A stretch of DNA of 64,000 bases, taken from NCBI GenBank assembly GCA_017557425.1, contig JAFYYU010000015.1, forward strand, positions 124,001 to 188,000. Reading direction: 5' to 3'. Numbering within the stretch: the stretch's first letter is position 1; every line of letters starts with the position of its first letter. The notes under the pieces were generated by a model that worked only from the letters and a program-made list of their open reading frames with translations, did not search any database and was not told the origin of the DNA. Position numbers and translations under genes: made by a program. The DNA is from Muribaculaceae bacterium. Lineage in GTDB: Bacteria; Bacteroidota; Bacteroidia; Bacteroidales; Muribaculaceae. This document shows, one piece after another, positions 46,331 to 55,160 of the stretch.

Positions 46331-47770
46331 TTAGTTGTCTTGACGGCGGCCCAAGGGGATTGAGAGTCCGAAGAGCGCATTGCAGCACTTGGTGTTCATG
46401 CCAGTAAACATGTAGTCGGTGCCCAAGAACAACGGTCCCAACTTGATGCCGAAGCCAAAGGATTGGCCACCACACAGAATGGGTGAATAGCTGGCGGTGA
46501 GTCCAATCAAGTTACTCGGCTTAAAATTGACCGACAGGGTCAGTTCACTCTCGTTGATGATGCGTGAGAAGTAGTTGGTATAAAGAGCACCAAGGCTCAG
46601 CTTATCGCCCGAAAACGAGTAGTCAGCTCCCAACACCAACGATGAGTTCAAATGTGTGGTACGAGACTTAGCCGCATTCTCGTCAATATAGAGGCGCAAC
46701 ATGTCCAGATTGAGCGCCTCACCGGTACCCACGACATCTGAGAAGCGCCCCACATCGCCAGGATTGTTGCTGTCAAAGTTCAGGTCCTCGGTGTTGGCTT
46801 TCGCCACGGTGGTTGCTCCTTCAGACCACTTGATGAAACCGAAATCCACCAGAGCGGCCGAGAGGGAAAGACCGTCGACAACGCGCCCTGCCACGCCGAT
46901 ATCAAATCCGGCACCGACACCTGCAATACCCATATGCTTGGTATCAAAGTCCAGATTATCGACATAACCATAGTTATTGGTCTCAAACTCGAGTCCCTCG
47001 ATAGAGCTCTCGAGTGTGGCATCAACATCGACCGAAGCTGTACCCTGGACAGCCATTAATTGATCAGGGGTGGCTCTGCTCCAATCAATGTTGGGATCCA
47101 CGCCTTGAAGATTGGTCTTGATTACAGCCTTATTGATCTTGAGGTGAGCATTGCCAAGTCCCAACAGTCCCTTGACACGGAAACCAGCGCTGAAACGGTC
47201 GCTAAAACGCCTCGTGTATCCCACTGCGATTTCGTTATAAGCATTAATGTTGAGTTCATGCTCTCCCAACTCACGCACATAGTTGGTGTAATCATTAGTC
47301 TGCAAGCCGCGCATGTCCCTCAAAAACGAGAACAGACCGCGTTGCAAATTCATATCTCCATCCACCTTCACACTCATGTTGATGGTCCAGAAAGATCTTG
47401 GACTCTGCCACCATCCCACAGCCAGCAAATCGGTTCCCGCGTTGATCAGGGCACGGTTATCGTTCTCGAGGTTGTCGATAAAGCGGTCATGGGCAAAGTA
47501 GTCGGCATCATCGCTGTTCTCGAGGATATCCAGCACATCGTTAAAGCCCAAAGAGTTAGACCTCACAGCGGCATTGACATGTCCAATACCGGGCAAATGG
47601 ACGAACCCCTTGGCCGGTGCCATCGCAGGATTCAACTGCAAACAGTACTGAGCGGCATCCATAAAGTAGGACGTGCGCAGGTACTGTGCACCAGCGGGAC
47701 AAGCACACGCCAGCAGCACTATAGCAGCCAGCAGCCCGCGAGTGAAAGAAGAACAGTAGAATTTTCTCAT
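46331..47770 (-). CDS. DUF5723 family outer-membrane protein
   Basis: The 479-residue protein has a signal peptide (MRKFYCSSFTRGLLAAIVLL, cleavage near AGAQ). The mature N-terminus (YLRTSYFMDAAQYCLQLNPA) and the alternating strand pattern, ending KLGPLFLGTDYMFTGMNTKC, match DUF5723-type beta-barrel proteins of Bacteroidales. The function is unknown. It resembles PorV/FadL-type barrels in overall style but lacks their diagnostic N-terminal motif. A TACCTTTG -7 element lies at 47837-47830, 60 bases upstream. Confidence 0.82.
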   Translation of the reverse strand: MRKFYCSSFTRGLLAAIVLLACACPAGAQYLRTSYFMDAAQYCLQLNPAMAPAKGFVHLPGIGHVNAAVRSNSLGFNDVLDILENSDDADYFAHDRFIDNLENDNRALINAGTDLLAVGWWQSPRSFWTINMSVKVDGDMNLQRGLFSFLRDMRGLQTNDYTNYVRELGEHELNINAYNEIAVGYTRRFSDRFSAGFRVKGLLGLGNAHLKINKAVIKTNLQGVDPNIDWSRATPDQLMAVQGTASVDVDATLESSIEGLEFETNNYGYVDNLDFDTKHMGIAGVGAGFDIGVAGRVVDGLSLSAALVDFGFIKWSEGATTVAKANTEDLNFDSNNPGDVGRFSDVVGTGEALNLDMLRLYIDENAAKSRTTHLNSSLVLGADYSFSGDKLSLGALYTNYFSRIINESELTLSVNFKPSNLIGLTASYSPILCGGQSFGFGIKLGPLFLGTDYMFTGMNTKCCNALFGLSIPLGRRQDN

Positions 47771-47829
47771 TATGTATTATATTACTTTATGTTAATGTCC
47801 AGGAGACCATGTGGATAACCCACAACCGA

Positions 47830-47837
47830 CAAAGGTA
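47830..47837 (-). promoter_or_regulatory. -7 element of the DUF5723 gene
   Basis: TACCTTTG on the minus strand, 60 bases upstream of the start at 47770. The -33 element is weak. Confidence 0.5.
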
Positions 47838-47950
47838 GCATTATTTTATCAAACAGCCATTAACAAGCGCCAACTTTTAATCATCGGTCGAACATTGTGG
47901 GAAGAAAAACGGGATACCAGCAAGCCCCTGTGTTCTGTATTTAGATTTTT

Positions 47951-48066
47951 TCACCCAAAGGGTGACCCACTGAGTAACCGGCGGTAATGCGGGCAACTGA
48001 GCGTAGCGAAGGAGTCAGCATCACCGCCGGCACTCCGACTCGACGCCCGTCGCTGAAGGCGACCCC
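47951..48066 (+). repeat. Left arm of inverted repeat flanking the IS200/RAYT-like gene
   Basis: The arm contains AAGGGTGAC, ACTGAGTAACCGGC, CTGAGCGTAG and AGGCGACCCC in this order. The same blocks occur in reverse complement at 48653-48775. It also contains short palindromes such as CACCCAAAGGGTG. Confidence 0.75.
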
Positions 48067-48147
48067 TTGTTGCGTCAACCGATGGAGCAGCGAGAGCAAT
48101 GCCGAACTGGTTCGAGCATTGCCGAGTCGTGACAGAGGAAGGCAAAG

Positions 48148-48597
48148 TCAGTCTTTCAAAAAATAGGTCTCATCGATTTCTCCGCCATTCTCGAGAATAA
48201 ATTGCCGGTATTCCTCGGCAAAGGTTGTCTTGTGATGATGTTCCTTCTGATTGATGATGTACTGTTTCACTACTGGTATCTGATCACGGGAATAGGTAAA
48301 AGCGGCATATCCCTCGCCCCAACCCGAAAACAGAGGAAATGAAGGGTTTTGTTTCAGCCAGCTGCTGGAAGCAAACTTCAAGCCACGCACAAACTCTGAT
48401 ACCGCAATAACAGGTGGTATTGACACTAGCATGTGGATATGATCGGGCATACCGCCTATGCGGTAGAGTTTAGCCTTATGACGCATGGTATAGCCATGAA
48501 TATAGGCATATAGCTCACGTTCATGTTGCTCATCGAGGGCAGGTATACTGCGATGAGTGCGGAATACGATATGATATACGAGATGGGTATAGCTCAT
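48148..48597 (-). CDS. IS200/REP-associated (Y1) transposase
   Basis: The 149-residue protein has the HUH motif PDHIHMLVS (His53, His55) and a nucleophile candidate Tyr113 in VVKQYIINQKEHH, as expected for Y1 transposases of the IS200/IS605 group. These enzymes cut and join single-stranded DNA at hairpins. The length fits a complete enzyme. It is flanked by inverted palindromic repeats (47951-48066 and 48653-48775), an arrangement typical of RAYT genes, domesticated relatives that act on REP elements. No accessory tnpB gene is present. Confidence 0.92.
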   Translation of the reverse strand: MSYTHLVYHIVFRTHRSIPALDEQHERELYAYIHGYTMRHKAKLYRIGGMPDHIHMLVSIPPVIAVSEFVRGLKFASSSWLKQNPSFPLFSGWGEGYAAFTYSRDQIPVVKQYIINQKEHHHKTTFAEEYRQFILENGGEIDETYFLKD

Positions 48598-48652
48598 TAT
48601 GGCACAAAGGTAAGCATAATACCCCGATTACACAACCCTCGGGCCAGGCAAT

Positions 48653-48775
48653 GGGGTCGCCTCCAGCGACGAGGTCGCACGATGCATTACCGGCAGTGCC
48701 GCCGCTCCCTTCACTACGCTCAGGTTCGCGTGCGATACTGCCGGTTACTCAGTTGTCACCCTTCGGGTGGGATGA
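48653..48775 (-). repeat. Right arm of inverted repeat flanking the IS200/RAYT-like gene
   Basis: Read on the minus strand it carries GAAGGGTGAC, ACTGAGTAACCGGC, CTGAGCGTAG and AGGCGACCCC, matching the left arm in the same order. Confidence 0.75.
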
Positions 48776-48811
48776 CTCTTTTATCAGCCACAGGGTTTTG
48801 CTGGTGACTCT

Positions 48812-48846
48812 AAAAAAACGACCTCTTCCCGTTGGGGAAGAAGTCG
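48812..48846 (-). terminator. Intrinsic terminator after the ferredoxin gene
   Basis: CTTCCC (48825-48830) pairs with GGGAAG (48835-48840) and CGAC with GTCG outside. On the minus strand seven T follow (48818-48812). It is 28 bases after the stop. Confidence 0.85.
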
Positions 48847-48873
48847 CGGTTGTTGTCTTTTTGATAATGCGAT

Positions 48874-49044
48874 TTACTCGCCGGGAGCGATAGCACCAGT
48901 GGGGCAAGCGTCAGCGCAGGTACCGCAGTCCAAGCAGGTGTCGGGATCGATCGAGTAGATGTCACCTTCCTTGATGGCATCGGCGGGACATACAGACTGG
49001 CAAGTTCCACATGCTACACAGCTATCAGAAATTACATAAGCCAT
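48874..49044 (-). CDS. 2[4Fe-4S] ferredoxin
   Basis: This 56-residue protein begins MAYVISDSCVACGTCQSVCP and has two CxxCxxCxxxCP clusters (Cys9, 12, 15, 19 and Cys37, 40, 43, 47), the pattern of clostridial-type ferredoxins. It transfers electrons in the cytosol, for example with pyruvate:ferredoxin oxidoreductase, though no partner gene is nearby. A TACTTTTG -7 element lies at 49110-49103 and a terminator follows the stop, so it is a single-gene unit. Confidence 0.96.
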   Translation of the reverse strand: MAYVISDSCVACGTCQSVCPADAIKEGDIYSIDPDTCLDCGTCADACPTGAIAPGE

Positions 49045-49102
49045 ATTAATGTGATTTAAAAGTGAAATAGTTAATAATAATGTGGTAAAGTAAACAGTTC
49101 GA

Positions 49103-49110
49103 CAAAAGTA
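49103..49110 (-). promoter_or_regulatory. -7 element of the ferredoxin promoter
   Basis: TACTTTTG on the minus strand, 58 bases upstream of the start at 49044, with a T-rich -33 region. Confidence 0.5.
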
Positions 49111-49204
49111 GTGCTTTTATTTGAACTGAAAAGCATTTTTGAGTGTTTTTTGTTTCTTGACGTTTATTTTTTGTTAATTATGCCTGTCATTCACGGGAAT
49201 TTTG

Positions 49205-49212
49205 TACCTTTG
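49205..49212 (+). promoter_or_regulatory. -7 element before the SUI1-like gene
   Basis: TACCTTTG lies 50 bases upstream of the ATG at 49263. The -33 position is not a clear TTTG. Confidence 0.55.
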
Positions 49213-49262
49213 ATGTGAAAGATGCGGAAAGGTTTAAATCCGCTCAATATTTTTTTGCGACA

Positions 49263-49619
49263 ATGGAGACAACCGACTGGAAAGACGCGCTGGGCAAGGC
49301 GTTCAACATGCCCCTTCCCGAGGCTGAAAACGACAGTACCGACAAAGGCGAGGACACCAATACAGAAAAAGGCGACGCTTTGCAACAGCAAGGTGCACGC
49401 CGCCTGAACATCGTGTTTGAACGCAAGGGCCGCGGCGGCAAGCAGGCAACGATTGTCACCGGTTTTGTGGCTGATGACGAGGCTGTCAAACGAGTGGCCT
49501 CACAACTGAAACGCACGCTTGGCGTGGGCGGTAGCGCCCGCGGCGGCGAGATATTGATTCAAGGAGATTTCAGGCAGCGTGTGGCCGAGGAACTCCGCAA
49601 GATGGGGTTTGCGGTTTGA
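49263..49619 (+). CDS. SUI1/eIF1-like translation factor (YciH family)
   Basis: The ATG at 49263 gives 118 residues; a longer frame starts at 49215 but would begin almost at the promoter. The C-terminal half, RRLNIVFERKGRGGKQATIV to EILIQGDFRQRVAEELRKMG, is the SUI1 domain (GGKQAT and the QGD segment are typical). The bacterial YciH homolog is thought to influence start-site selection or stress translation. The N-terminal 45 residues are acidic and probably disordered. It is followed after 38 bases by the helicase gene. Confidence 0.9.
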   Translation: METTDWKDALGKAFNMPLPEAENDSTDKGEDTNTEKGDALQQQGARRLNIVFERKGRGGKQATIVTGFVADDEAVKRVASQLKRTLGVGGSARGGEILIQGDFRQRVAEELRKMGFAV

Positions 49620-49657
49620 GATATTAGAGCTGTTTCTTTGATTTGAAAATTGTTGGC

Positions 49658-52600
49658 ATGGGCGAGGATTTGAAACGCAATCTATTGGTTATCAAGGCAT
49701 CGGCGGGATCTGGAAAGACCTATACGCTGGCCAAGGAATACATCAAGCACCTGCTTTTCTCCACGGGAGAGGACGGCACAGGCCGTATTGTGCCCCGCCG
49801 ACATCAGGGTGACTCGCGCCCCCTCAATGCCCATCGCCTGTTGCTCGCCATCACCTTCACCAACAAGGCTACCGACGAGATGAAAAGCCGCATCGTGAGT
49901 GAGTTGCACCACCTTGCACAGCCGGGCGTGGACAGTGACTACCTGCAGGGCTTCATGGATGAATCGGGACTTGACGAGATGTCGGTCCGAACGCTGGCAC
50001 GCCAAGCGCTAAACGAGCTGCTGTTTGATTACAGCAATTTCAATGTGAGCACCATCGACTCGTTTTTCCAGGGCATACTGCGGAATTTCGCGCGTGAGCT
50101 GGACCGTGATTTCAACTACGACATCCAGCTCGATGAGAAATATGCCGTGCGCGCAGCTACCCACAGTTTCCTGCTCACTCTGGGCAGGGCCCCTGTCGTT
50201 ACTGCAGTGGACAAATGGGTGAAAGAATACCAGCGCCACCTGATCAACGAGAAAGCCAAGACCAAGCAGTGGAAATTCTTCAGGGATGATGGCGGGGACC
50301 TGAGTGAATTTGCCATCAACATCAACAGCGAGGAATTCCGTGGCAAGATGGACGAAATACGCTCCTATCTTGGCACCGTGGACGAGAATGGCGAGTTTGT
50401 GAGTGATTTCGGGCGCATCCAGCGCTTTAAGGCATGGGTCAACCACCAGATTGAGGCACAAGAGGAGCGCATCACCCAATCTGACGCTGAACTCACCCAG
50501 TACCTGGCACCCATGGCAAGCTCGCTCAAAGGTGCGTTGTCCAACTTTTACGAGAAAGGCGTATATGCCGATAAATCACCTCTCAAGGACGCCGACGATA
50601 CCAAAATCACCACCCAATTCCGTGTAGGTCAAGAGCCCGACGGCAGCGTCATCAGCCACATCACCGGCTTGGTGGCCAACCACTTCAACGGCGAACGGCT
50701 CATCACCTTCCTGCAAGCCATTGGGGACAACTTGGGTTTGCTGGGCATGTTAGGCATGATTGACGTCCACCTAGAGCGCTTTCGCCACGAGACCAACTCC
50801 ATCCTCATCGGGGACACCAACGAGCTCATCGGCACCGTGTTGGAGAGCGGTTCGGCCTTTGTATATGAACGTGTTGGCTCGTCGATTTCCCACTTCATGA
50901 TTGACGAGTTTCAGGACACCAGTTCCAAACAATATGAGAATTTCAAGGGCCTGCTGCACGAGAGTCTGGCGAGCGGTAACTTCAATATGCTCATCGGCGA
51001 CGCCAAGCAGTCCATCTACCGGTTCCGTAATGCCGACCCGACAGTGTTCCGCGAAAAAGTGGACCTGGACTTCAAGAACGACATCACCGATGGCCTGGAC
51101 GAAAACAGCCGTCCCGCCCCTGGGGAGCCCACCTCGACCAATTACCGCAGTTCCCGCCGCATCATCGAGTTTAACAACAGCCTGTTTGAGCACATTACCC
51201 AGCGCTATGCCGACCAGCCCATCATCCGCGGCACCTATCAGGATTATCTCCAGGCCATGCCCGATGACATCGACAAGAAAAAACTGCCCGGATACGTGAG
51301 ACTGTACACAGACAGGTACCACGAACTGGCAAACGACGGGTTTATCCACGATATTCTGGCCGAGCAGGGTGACCTGCCTGTAGAGGACGAACCGCTCAAC
51401 AGCATAGACACCCTGAAACTCCTCCCCGCCTATCTGCTGCAGTTGCATCAACGTTACCGTTGGGGCCAGATCGGCATACTAGTTTATACCAACTCTGACG
51501 GCCAGCAAGTGGTGCAGCGCATCCTGGAGTATAACCAGCGCACGTCAGGAGAACAGATCAAGGTCATCTCGGGCGAGTCACTGCAGCTCAACAATTCGCC
51601 CATGATCAGACGCATCATCGCCATGCTGCGTTTCATCGATGCCTGCCAGTTCACGGCCAGCGAGGACACAAGCGATGATGAGGTCAGTGACGAAGTAAAG
51701 GCCATACGCGAAAACATCAAGCGTAAGCTATTGAATGACCAACGGCTATACTCAGGACTGGGCCGCTTCATCCAAGCCATCGCAGCAAATCCCCAACAAG
51801 CCGACCTCACACCTGCCGAAGCCGGCACAATCCTCCTGCAAAGCCTGGATGCCGTGGGCCAGAGCGACGGCGGAGGGGACGACACGCCAACCGACGAGTT
51901 CGCCCGCACATTGTCAGAACTTCTGCCAGGCAAGGGTGAACTCGCCACACTGACGAGTATTATCGAAACCATCATCGCCCATTTCAAGCGCGAGGCCGGC
52001 AAGGGCGCCAATCTTGAGGAGAGCGAGCTGGACCGCGAGACGGCCTTCCTGATGGCTTTCCAGGACACGGTGACGCAATTCTGCTCACAACACAACGGCG
52101 GCAGCGTGAGAGAGTTCCTCCGCTTCTGGGACGAGAAAAAAGACATGCTGGCCATGAGCAGTGACGAGAACGGCGACTCGGTGAACGTGATGACCATCCA
52201 TAAGGCCAAGGGACTGGAATTTGACTGCGTCGTGCTGCCGTTTGCCAACTGGCAAATCGACGGCAACTTCCGCGAGGACAAGTATTGGGTCACACGCGAT
52301 GTATTTATCGACGCCATAAGCGGCTTGCCCATGGATGGCAGGCTGCCTGAAGCAGAGGAAGTGCCGCCGCTTGTACGCATCGATGCCAACGTGACCAGCC
52401 AGCTCATCGAGCAAGGTCTCATAGGCGGCAAAATGCGTGACCACGTCATCAAGTGCGTGACCGATGCGACTATCGACAACCTGAACAAGACCTACGTGGC
52501 CCTGACTCGTCCATGCATCGAGATGCACATCTTTTGCGGAACAGACACCGACCGCAAGAGGCATAATCACATGAAACCCTTGCTCACCGACTTTGCACGG

Positions 52601-53314
52601 GGGGCTGGCTTAATGCGTCCCATCACGTTGGCAGACGGCACTGCCGACTGCTGGTTTGAATACGGAGAACCGTCCACAGCGGCCGAAATTGCCGCCTTCA
52701 AGCGCTCACAAGAGAATAAAGACCAGAAGGAGGTTCCTCTGAACCTGCCCATCAAGCAATATGCCGTCAGTGACATACCTGCCCAGTTGCGCGTCAGGAG
52801 CGAGAATGTGTCAAGCGCACACATCAAGGCGGGCGTGCGGCTCCATAGCCTGATGAGCCGCATCGGGGACCGTGACGACGTGGAGCGCATCATTGCCCAG
52901 GGCGTAAAACACGGCACCATCAGCAGCGAAGGGGACGACCTGTGCAGTCTGGCCAGTGTCATCGCCCATGTGCGGGTTCCCATCATGGACAAGCAATGCC
53001 GTGTCGCCGCGTGGTTTGACCCCGCCAATAAGGTATATAGCGAGCGAACCATCACCACGGCTTCCAGCCAGGCACGAGACGGCATCGAGAACCTGCGTCC
53101 CGACCGCATCGTACTCCTCCCTGACGGGCGCCTGGTAGTCATCGATTATAAAACCGGGCAGCGTGACGACAAGCGCTATTGCCGCCAGGTAAAGCAATAT
53201 ATCTCAAAGCTTCGCGCCATGGATATGGCAGACGTCATCGAGGGGCGCATCTGGTACATTGCCCTCGACACCATCATCGACGAGAACGGCAATGAGATGG
53301 ACTTTAAACTCTAA
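49658..53314 (+). CDS. UvrD-type helicase with C-terminal PD-(D/E)XK nuclease (AddA-like)
   Basis: The ATG at 49658 gives 1218 residues. Visible features are the Walker A KASAGSGKTYTL (residues 13-24), AITFTNKATDEMK, the Walker B FMIDEFQDTSSKQY, GDAKQSIYRFRNADP, VMTIHKAKGLEFDCVVLPF and YVALTRP. The C-terminal nuclease has RPDRIVLLPDGRLVVIDYKT and the following TGQRDDKRY with the RecB-family Q-motif helix (QVKQYISKL). Such AddA-like proteins resect double-strand breaks for recombination, usually with AddB. No AddB is adjacent. A TTG at 49643 would add five residues. Confidence 0.92.
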   Translation: MGEDLKRNLLVIKASAGSGKTYTLAKEYIKHLLFSTGEDGTGRIVPRRHQGDSRPLNAHRLLLAITFTNKATDEMKSRIVSELHHLAQPGVDSDYLQGFMDESGLDEMSVRTLARQALNELLFDYSNFNVSTIDSFFQGILRNFARELDRDFNYDIQLDEKYAVRAATHSFLLTLGRAPVVTAVDKWVKEYQRHLINEKAKTKQWKFFRDDGGDLSEFAININSEEFRGKMDEIRSYLGTVDENGEFVSDFGRIQRFKAWVNHQIEAQEERITQSDAELTQYLAPMASSLKGALSNFYEKGVYADKSPLKDADDTKITTQFRVGQEPDGSVISHITGLVANHFNGERLITFLQAIGDNLGLLGMLGMIDVHLERFRHETNSILIGDTNELIGTVLESGSAFVYERVGSSISHFMIDEFQDTSSKQYENFKGLLHESLASGNFNMLIGDAKQSIYRFRNADPTVFREKVDLDFKNDITDGLDENSRPAPGEPTSTNYRSSRRIIEFNNSLFEHITQRYADQPIIRGTYQDYLQAMPDDIDKKKLPGYVRLYTDRYHELANDGFIHDILAEQGDLPVEDEPLNSIDTLKLLPAYLLQLHQRYRWGQIGILVYTNSDGQQVVQRILEYNQRTSGEQIKVISGESLQLNNSPMIRRIIAMLRFIDACQFTASEDTSDDEVSDEVKAIRENIKRKLLNDQRLYSGLGRFIQAIAANPQQADLTPAEAGTILLQSLDAVGQSDGGGDDTPTDEFARTLSELLPGKGELATLTSIIETIIAHFKREAGKGANLEESELDRETAFLMAFQDTVTQFCSQHNGGSVREFLRFWDEKKDMLAMSSDENGDSVNVMTIHKAKGLEFDCVVLPFANWQIDGNFREDKYWVTRDVFIDAISGLPMDGRLPEAEEVPPLVRIDANVTSQLIEQGLIGGKMRDHVIKCVTDATIDNLNKTYVALTRPCIEMHIFCGTDTDRKRHNHMKPLLTDFARGAGLMRPITLADGTADCWFEYGEPSTAAEIAAFKRSQENKDQKEVPLNLPIKQYAVSDIPAQLRVRSENVSSAHIKAGVRLHSLMSRIGDRDDVERIIAQGVKHGTISSEGDDLCSLASVIAHVRVPIMDKQCRVAAWFDPANKVYSERTITTASSQARDGIENLRPDRIVLLPDGRLVVIDYKTGQRDDKRYCRQVKQYISKLRAMDMADVIEGRIWYIALDTIIDENGNEMDFKL

Positions 53315-53333
53315 ACTTTTAACATAAAAGATT

Positions 53334-54092
53334 ATGAATAGACGAGAAATGATTAAAATGACAGGGGCGGCCGCCGTAGGAGCCACAGTGCTAGGATTGC
53401 CCGTGGAATCTATCGCCCAGGAGAACGGAAAAGACGGCAAGACCGCTAAGCGTCGCCTCAAGGTGCTGGCCATCGGCGCTCATCCCGATGACCCGGAGAC
53501 CTGCTGCGGTGGCACGATGTGCCTGCTCACCGACGCGGGCCACGAGGTAGTGTGCGTCTATCTCACGCGCGGCGAAGCCGGCATCGAGGGAAAGAGCCAC
53601 AGCGAGGCTGCCGCCATCCGTGTGGTGGAAAGCGAGAACGCCTGCAAGGTAACCGGGGCAAGCCACATTTTCATGAGCCAGGTGGACGGCAACACCGAGG
53701 TGAACCTGGATCGCTACAAGGAGATGCGCGAACTCATCGACCGCGAGAACCCCGACATCGTGATGACCCATTGGCCACTGGACGGACACCGTGACCACGC
53801 CTGCTGCGGTATCCTGGTGATGGATGCGTGGCGACGGCTGGATCGACGCTTCAAACTCTTCTACTTCGAGGCTATGTCGGGCACTCAAAGCCAATTGTTC
53901 CACCCGACTCACTGGGTCAACATCGAGAGTGTGCTGGAACGCAAGCATGAAGCCTGCAACTGCCACGTGAGCCAGCACATGGAGGACATCTACGAGTGGC
54001 ACGCCACAATGGAGAAGTTCCGCGGCCTTGAATGCCGCTGCAACGCTGCCGAAGCCTTCGTCCAGCACATCGACAACCTCCCCACCCTCTAA
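53334..54092 (+). CDS. PIG-L family deacetylase with Tat-like signal
   Basis: The 252-residue protein starts MNRREMIKMTGAAAVGATVL, a Tat-like N-terminus with paired arginines. The LmbE/PIG-L domain shows AIGAHPDDPETCCGG (zinc ligands His50 and Asp53) and HWPLDGHRDHACCG (third zinc His). The family removes N-acetyl groups from sugars such as GlcNAc derivatives. The substrate here is unknown. It follows the helicase after 19 bases and is probably cotranscribed. Confidence 0.92.
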   Translation: MNRREMIKMTGAAAVGATVLGLPVESIAQENGKDGKTAKRRLKVLAIGAHPDDPETCCGGTMCLLTDAGHEVVCVYLTRGEAGIEGKSHSEAAAIRVVESENACKVTGASHIFMSQVDGNTEVNLDRYKEMRELIDRENPDIVMTHWPLDGHRDHACCGILVMDAWRRLDRRFKLFYFEAMSGTQSQLFHPTHWVNIESVLERKHEACNCHVSQHMEDIYEWHATMEKFRGLECRCNAAEAFVQHIDNLPTL

Positions 54093-54122
54093 ACGCTTTA
54101 TGTTCAAAAAACGGAAAAAGTG

Positions 54123-54130
54123 TATTTTTG
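54123..54130 (+). promoter_or_regulatory. Orphan -7-like element
   Basis: TATTTTTG lies between two convergent genes and no plus-strand gene follows. GGAAAAAGTGTA occurs twice around it (54113-54124 and about 54147-54158). It may be chance or mark a small RNA. Confidence 0.3.
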
Positions 54131-54177
54131 CAGCACCAAAAACTCGGAAAAAGTGTAAAGATTTGAAATTTAACCCT

Positions 54178-54221
54178 AAAAAAAAATGTGTGACAAATGG
54201 GGAACCATCCTTTGTCACACA
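54178..54221 (-). terminator. Intrinsic terminator after the lipoprotein gene
   Basis: TGTGTGACAAA (54187-54197) pairs perfectly with TTTGTCACACA (54211-54221). On the minus strand nine T (54186-54178) follow. It starts 21 bases past the stop at 54243. Confidence 0.92.
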
Positions 54222-54242
54222 TTGGTGTATTGATGAGTTACA

Positions 54243-55121
54243 TCATTGTGCAAGACGTTCGAGGCTTTCAGTGATAATTTGTGTTGACCTGGAAACGTCT
54301 TCTTGAGAAAATGTGACTTCATCACTGAAATAAGGATAGGCTCGATAAAAGAAGAACTTGAAGAGCAGGTCTCGCTCTTCATCTTGCAGACTCCTATCAT
54401 TGTGATAAGCCAAAACGTCACCGACCAAATAAGAGTAACTTAGCTCCATCCAACTAAGATTCTCACCAGTGGTATCAAAATAATTGATAACACCATCAAT
54501 CTGGTCGAAAACCTCATTGGCGATCTGCTTGATTTGCTCCTCATCAAACACATCACAATCAAGGGCTGTCATCATGCAAATACAAACGGCACCATACTCT
54601 AACGTATTCAAACTGATGCCATCGCGTAGGAGGATAGTATCGCCGTAACTCATTTCACAAAATAAATCAAGCAATTCAGCGCCTCCCGTCCGCCGCCTCA
54701 TCAATTCTTGATAGCAGTTAGCGGTCATGGTTGACATCACGCCAGCATATTCATTATTATATAGAAGATAGTTAAAAGTGTAGGGATGCTTGAAGCATGT
54801 GAGCACCAAATTGCGCGTGGACATCTTTTTGAGTACTGATTTAGGCACTTGACACATCGCCATCATTTCCTCGAACGATTTCGCCTCGGTGCGATGTTGA
54901 TAATAATAACCATAGTCATATCCCTCACCCTTGAGTTTACTATCATTTATAGTAGCCCCAGGCCAAAGGACGTATCCCTCTATCTTTTCATATTTTGCAA
55001 AGAACTGTGAATGAGGCACTACGTCTTTGTGCTCGAAAGGTGATGCCGGTTCATCAGAGTTACATGATGCCGTGAACAGAACCAAAGCAAGCAGATAAAG
55101 AACTATCTTTCCACTTCCCAT
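54243..55121 (-). CDS. Unknown lipoprotein
   Basis: The 292-residue protein begins with a lipoprotein signal ending at LFTASC (lipidated Cys20). The mature protein is acidic, rich in Tyr, Met and Cys, and mostly helical in pattern (EEQIKQIANEVFDQIDGVIN). No family was recognised. It lies downstream of the barrel/TPR genes on the same strand with a 39-base gap and no promoter seen, so it may be cotranscribed; a perfect terminator follows. Its base composition is more AT-rich than its neighbours, which may mark recent acquisition. Confidence 0.82.
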   Translation of the reverse strand: MGSGKIVLYLLALVLFTASCNSDEPASPFEHKDVVPHSQFFAKYEKIEGYVLWPGATINDSKLKGEGYDYGYYYQHRTEAKSFEEMMAMCQVPKSVLKKMSTRNLVLTCFKHPYTFNYLLYNNEYAGVMSTMTANCYQELMRRRTGGAELLDLFCEMSYGDTILLRDGISLNTLEYGAVCICMMTALDCDVFDEEQIKQIANEVFDQIDGVINYFDTTGENLSWMELSYSYLVGDVLAYHNDRSLQDEERDLLFKFFFYRAYPYFSDEVTFSQEDVSRSTQIITESLERLAQ

Positions 55122-55160
55122 AAGACACTGTTATTAAAGAATCGTATTTATACCCTCTTT

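Larger units (their letters stand above)
47771..48147. other. Intergenic region with promoter element and left palindromic repeat
   Basis: This 377-base gap holds a TACCTTTG -7 element for the DUF5723 gene (47837-47830) and the left arm of the transposase-flanking repeat (47951-48066). No open frame with coding character was recognised in it. Confidence 0.6.
47951..48775. mobile_element. IS200/RAYT-like element
   Basis: The unit consists of the Y1 transposase gene and two inverted repeat arms of about 120 bases. The exact ends and any target duplication could not be set by eye. Confidence 0.65.

Noticed and set aside
54028-54306. Small open frame with a Lys/Cys-rich segment on the plus strand
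   Set aside because: It overlaps the deacetylase end, the terminator stem and the lipoprotein gene, and shows no coding signature.
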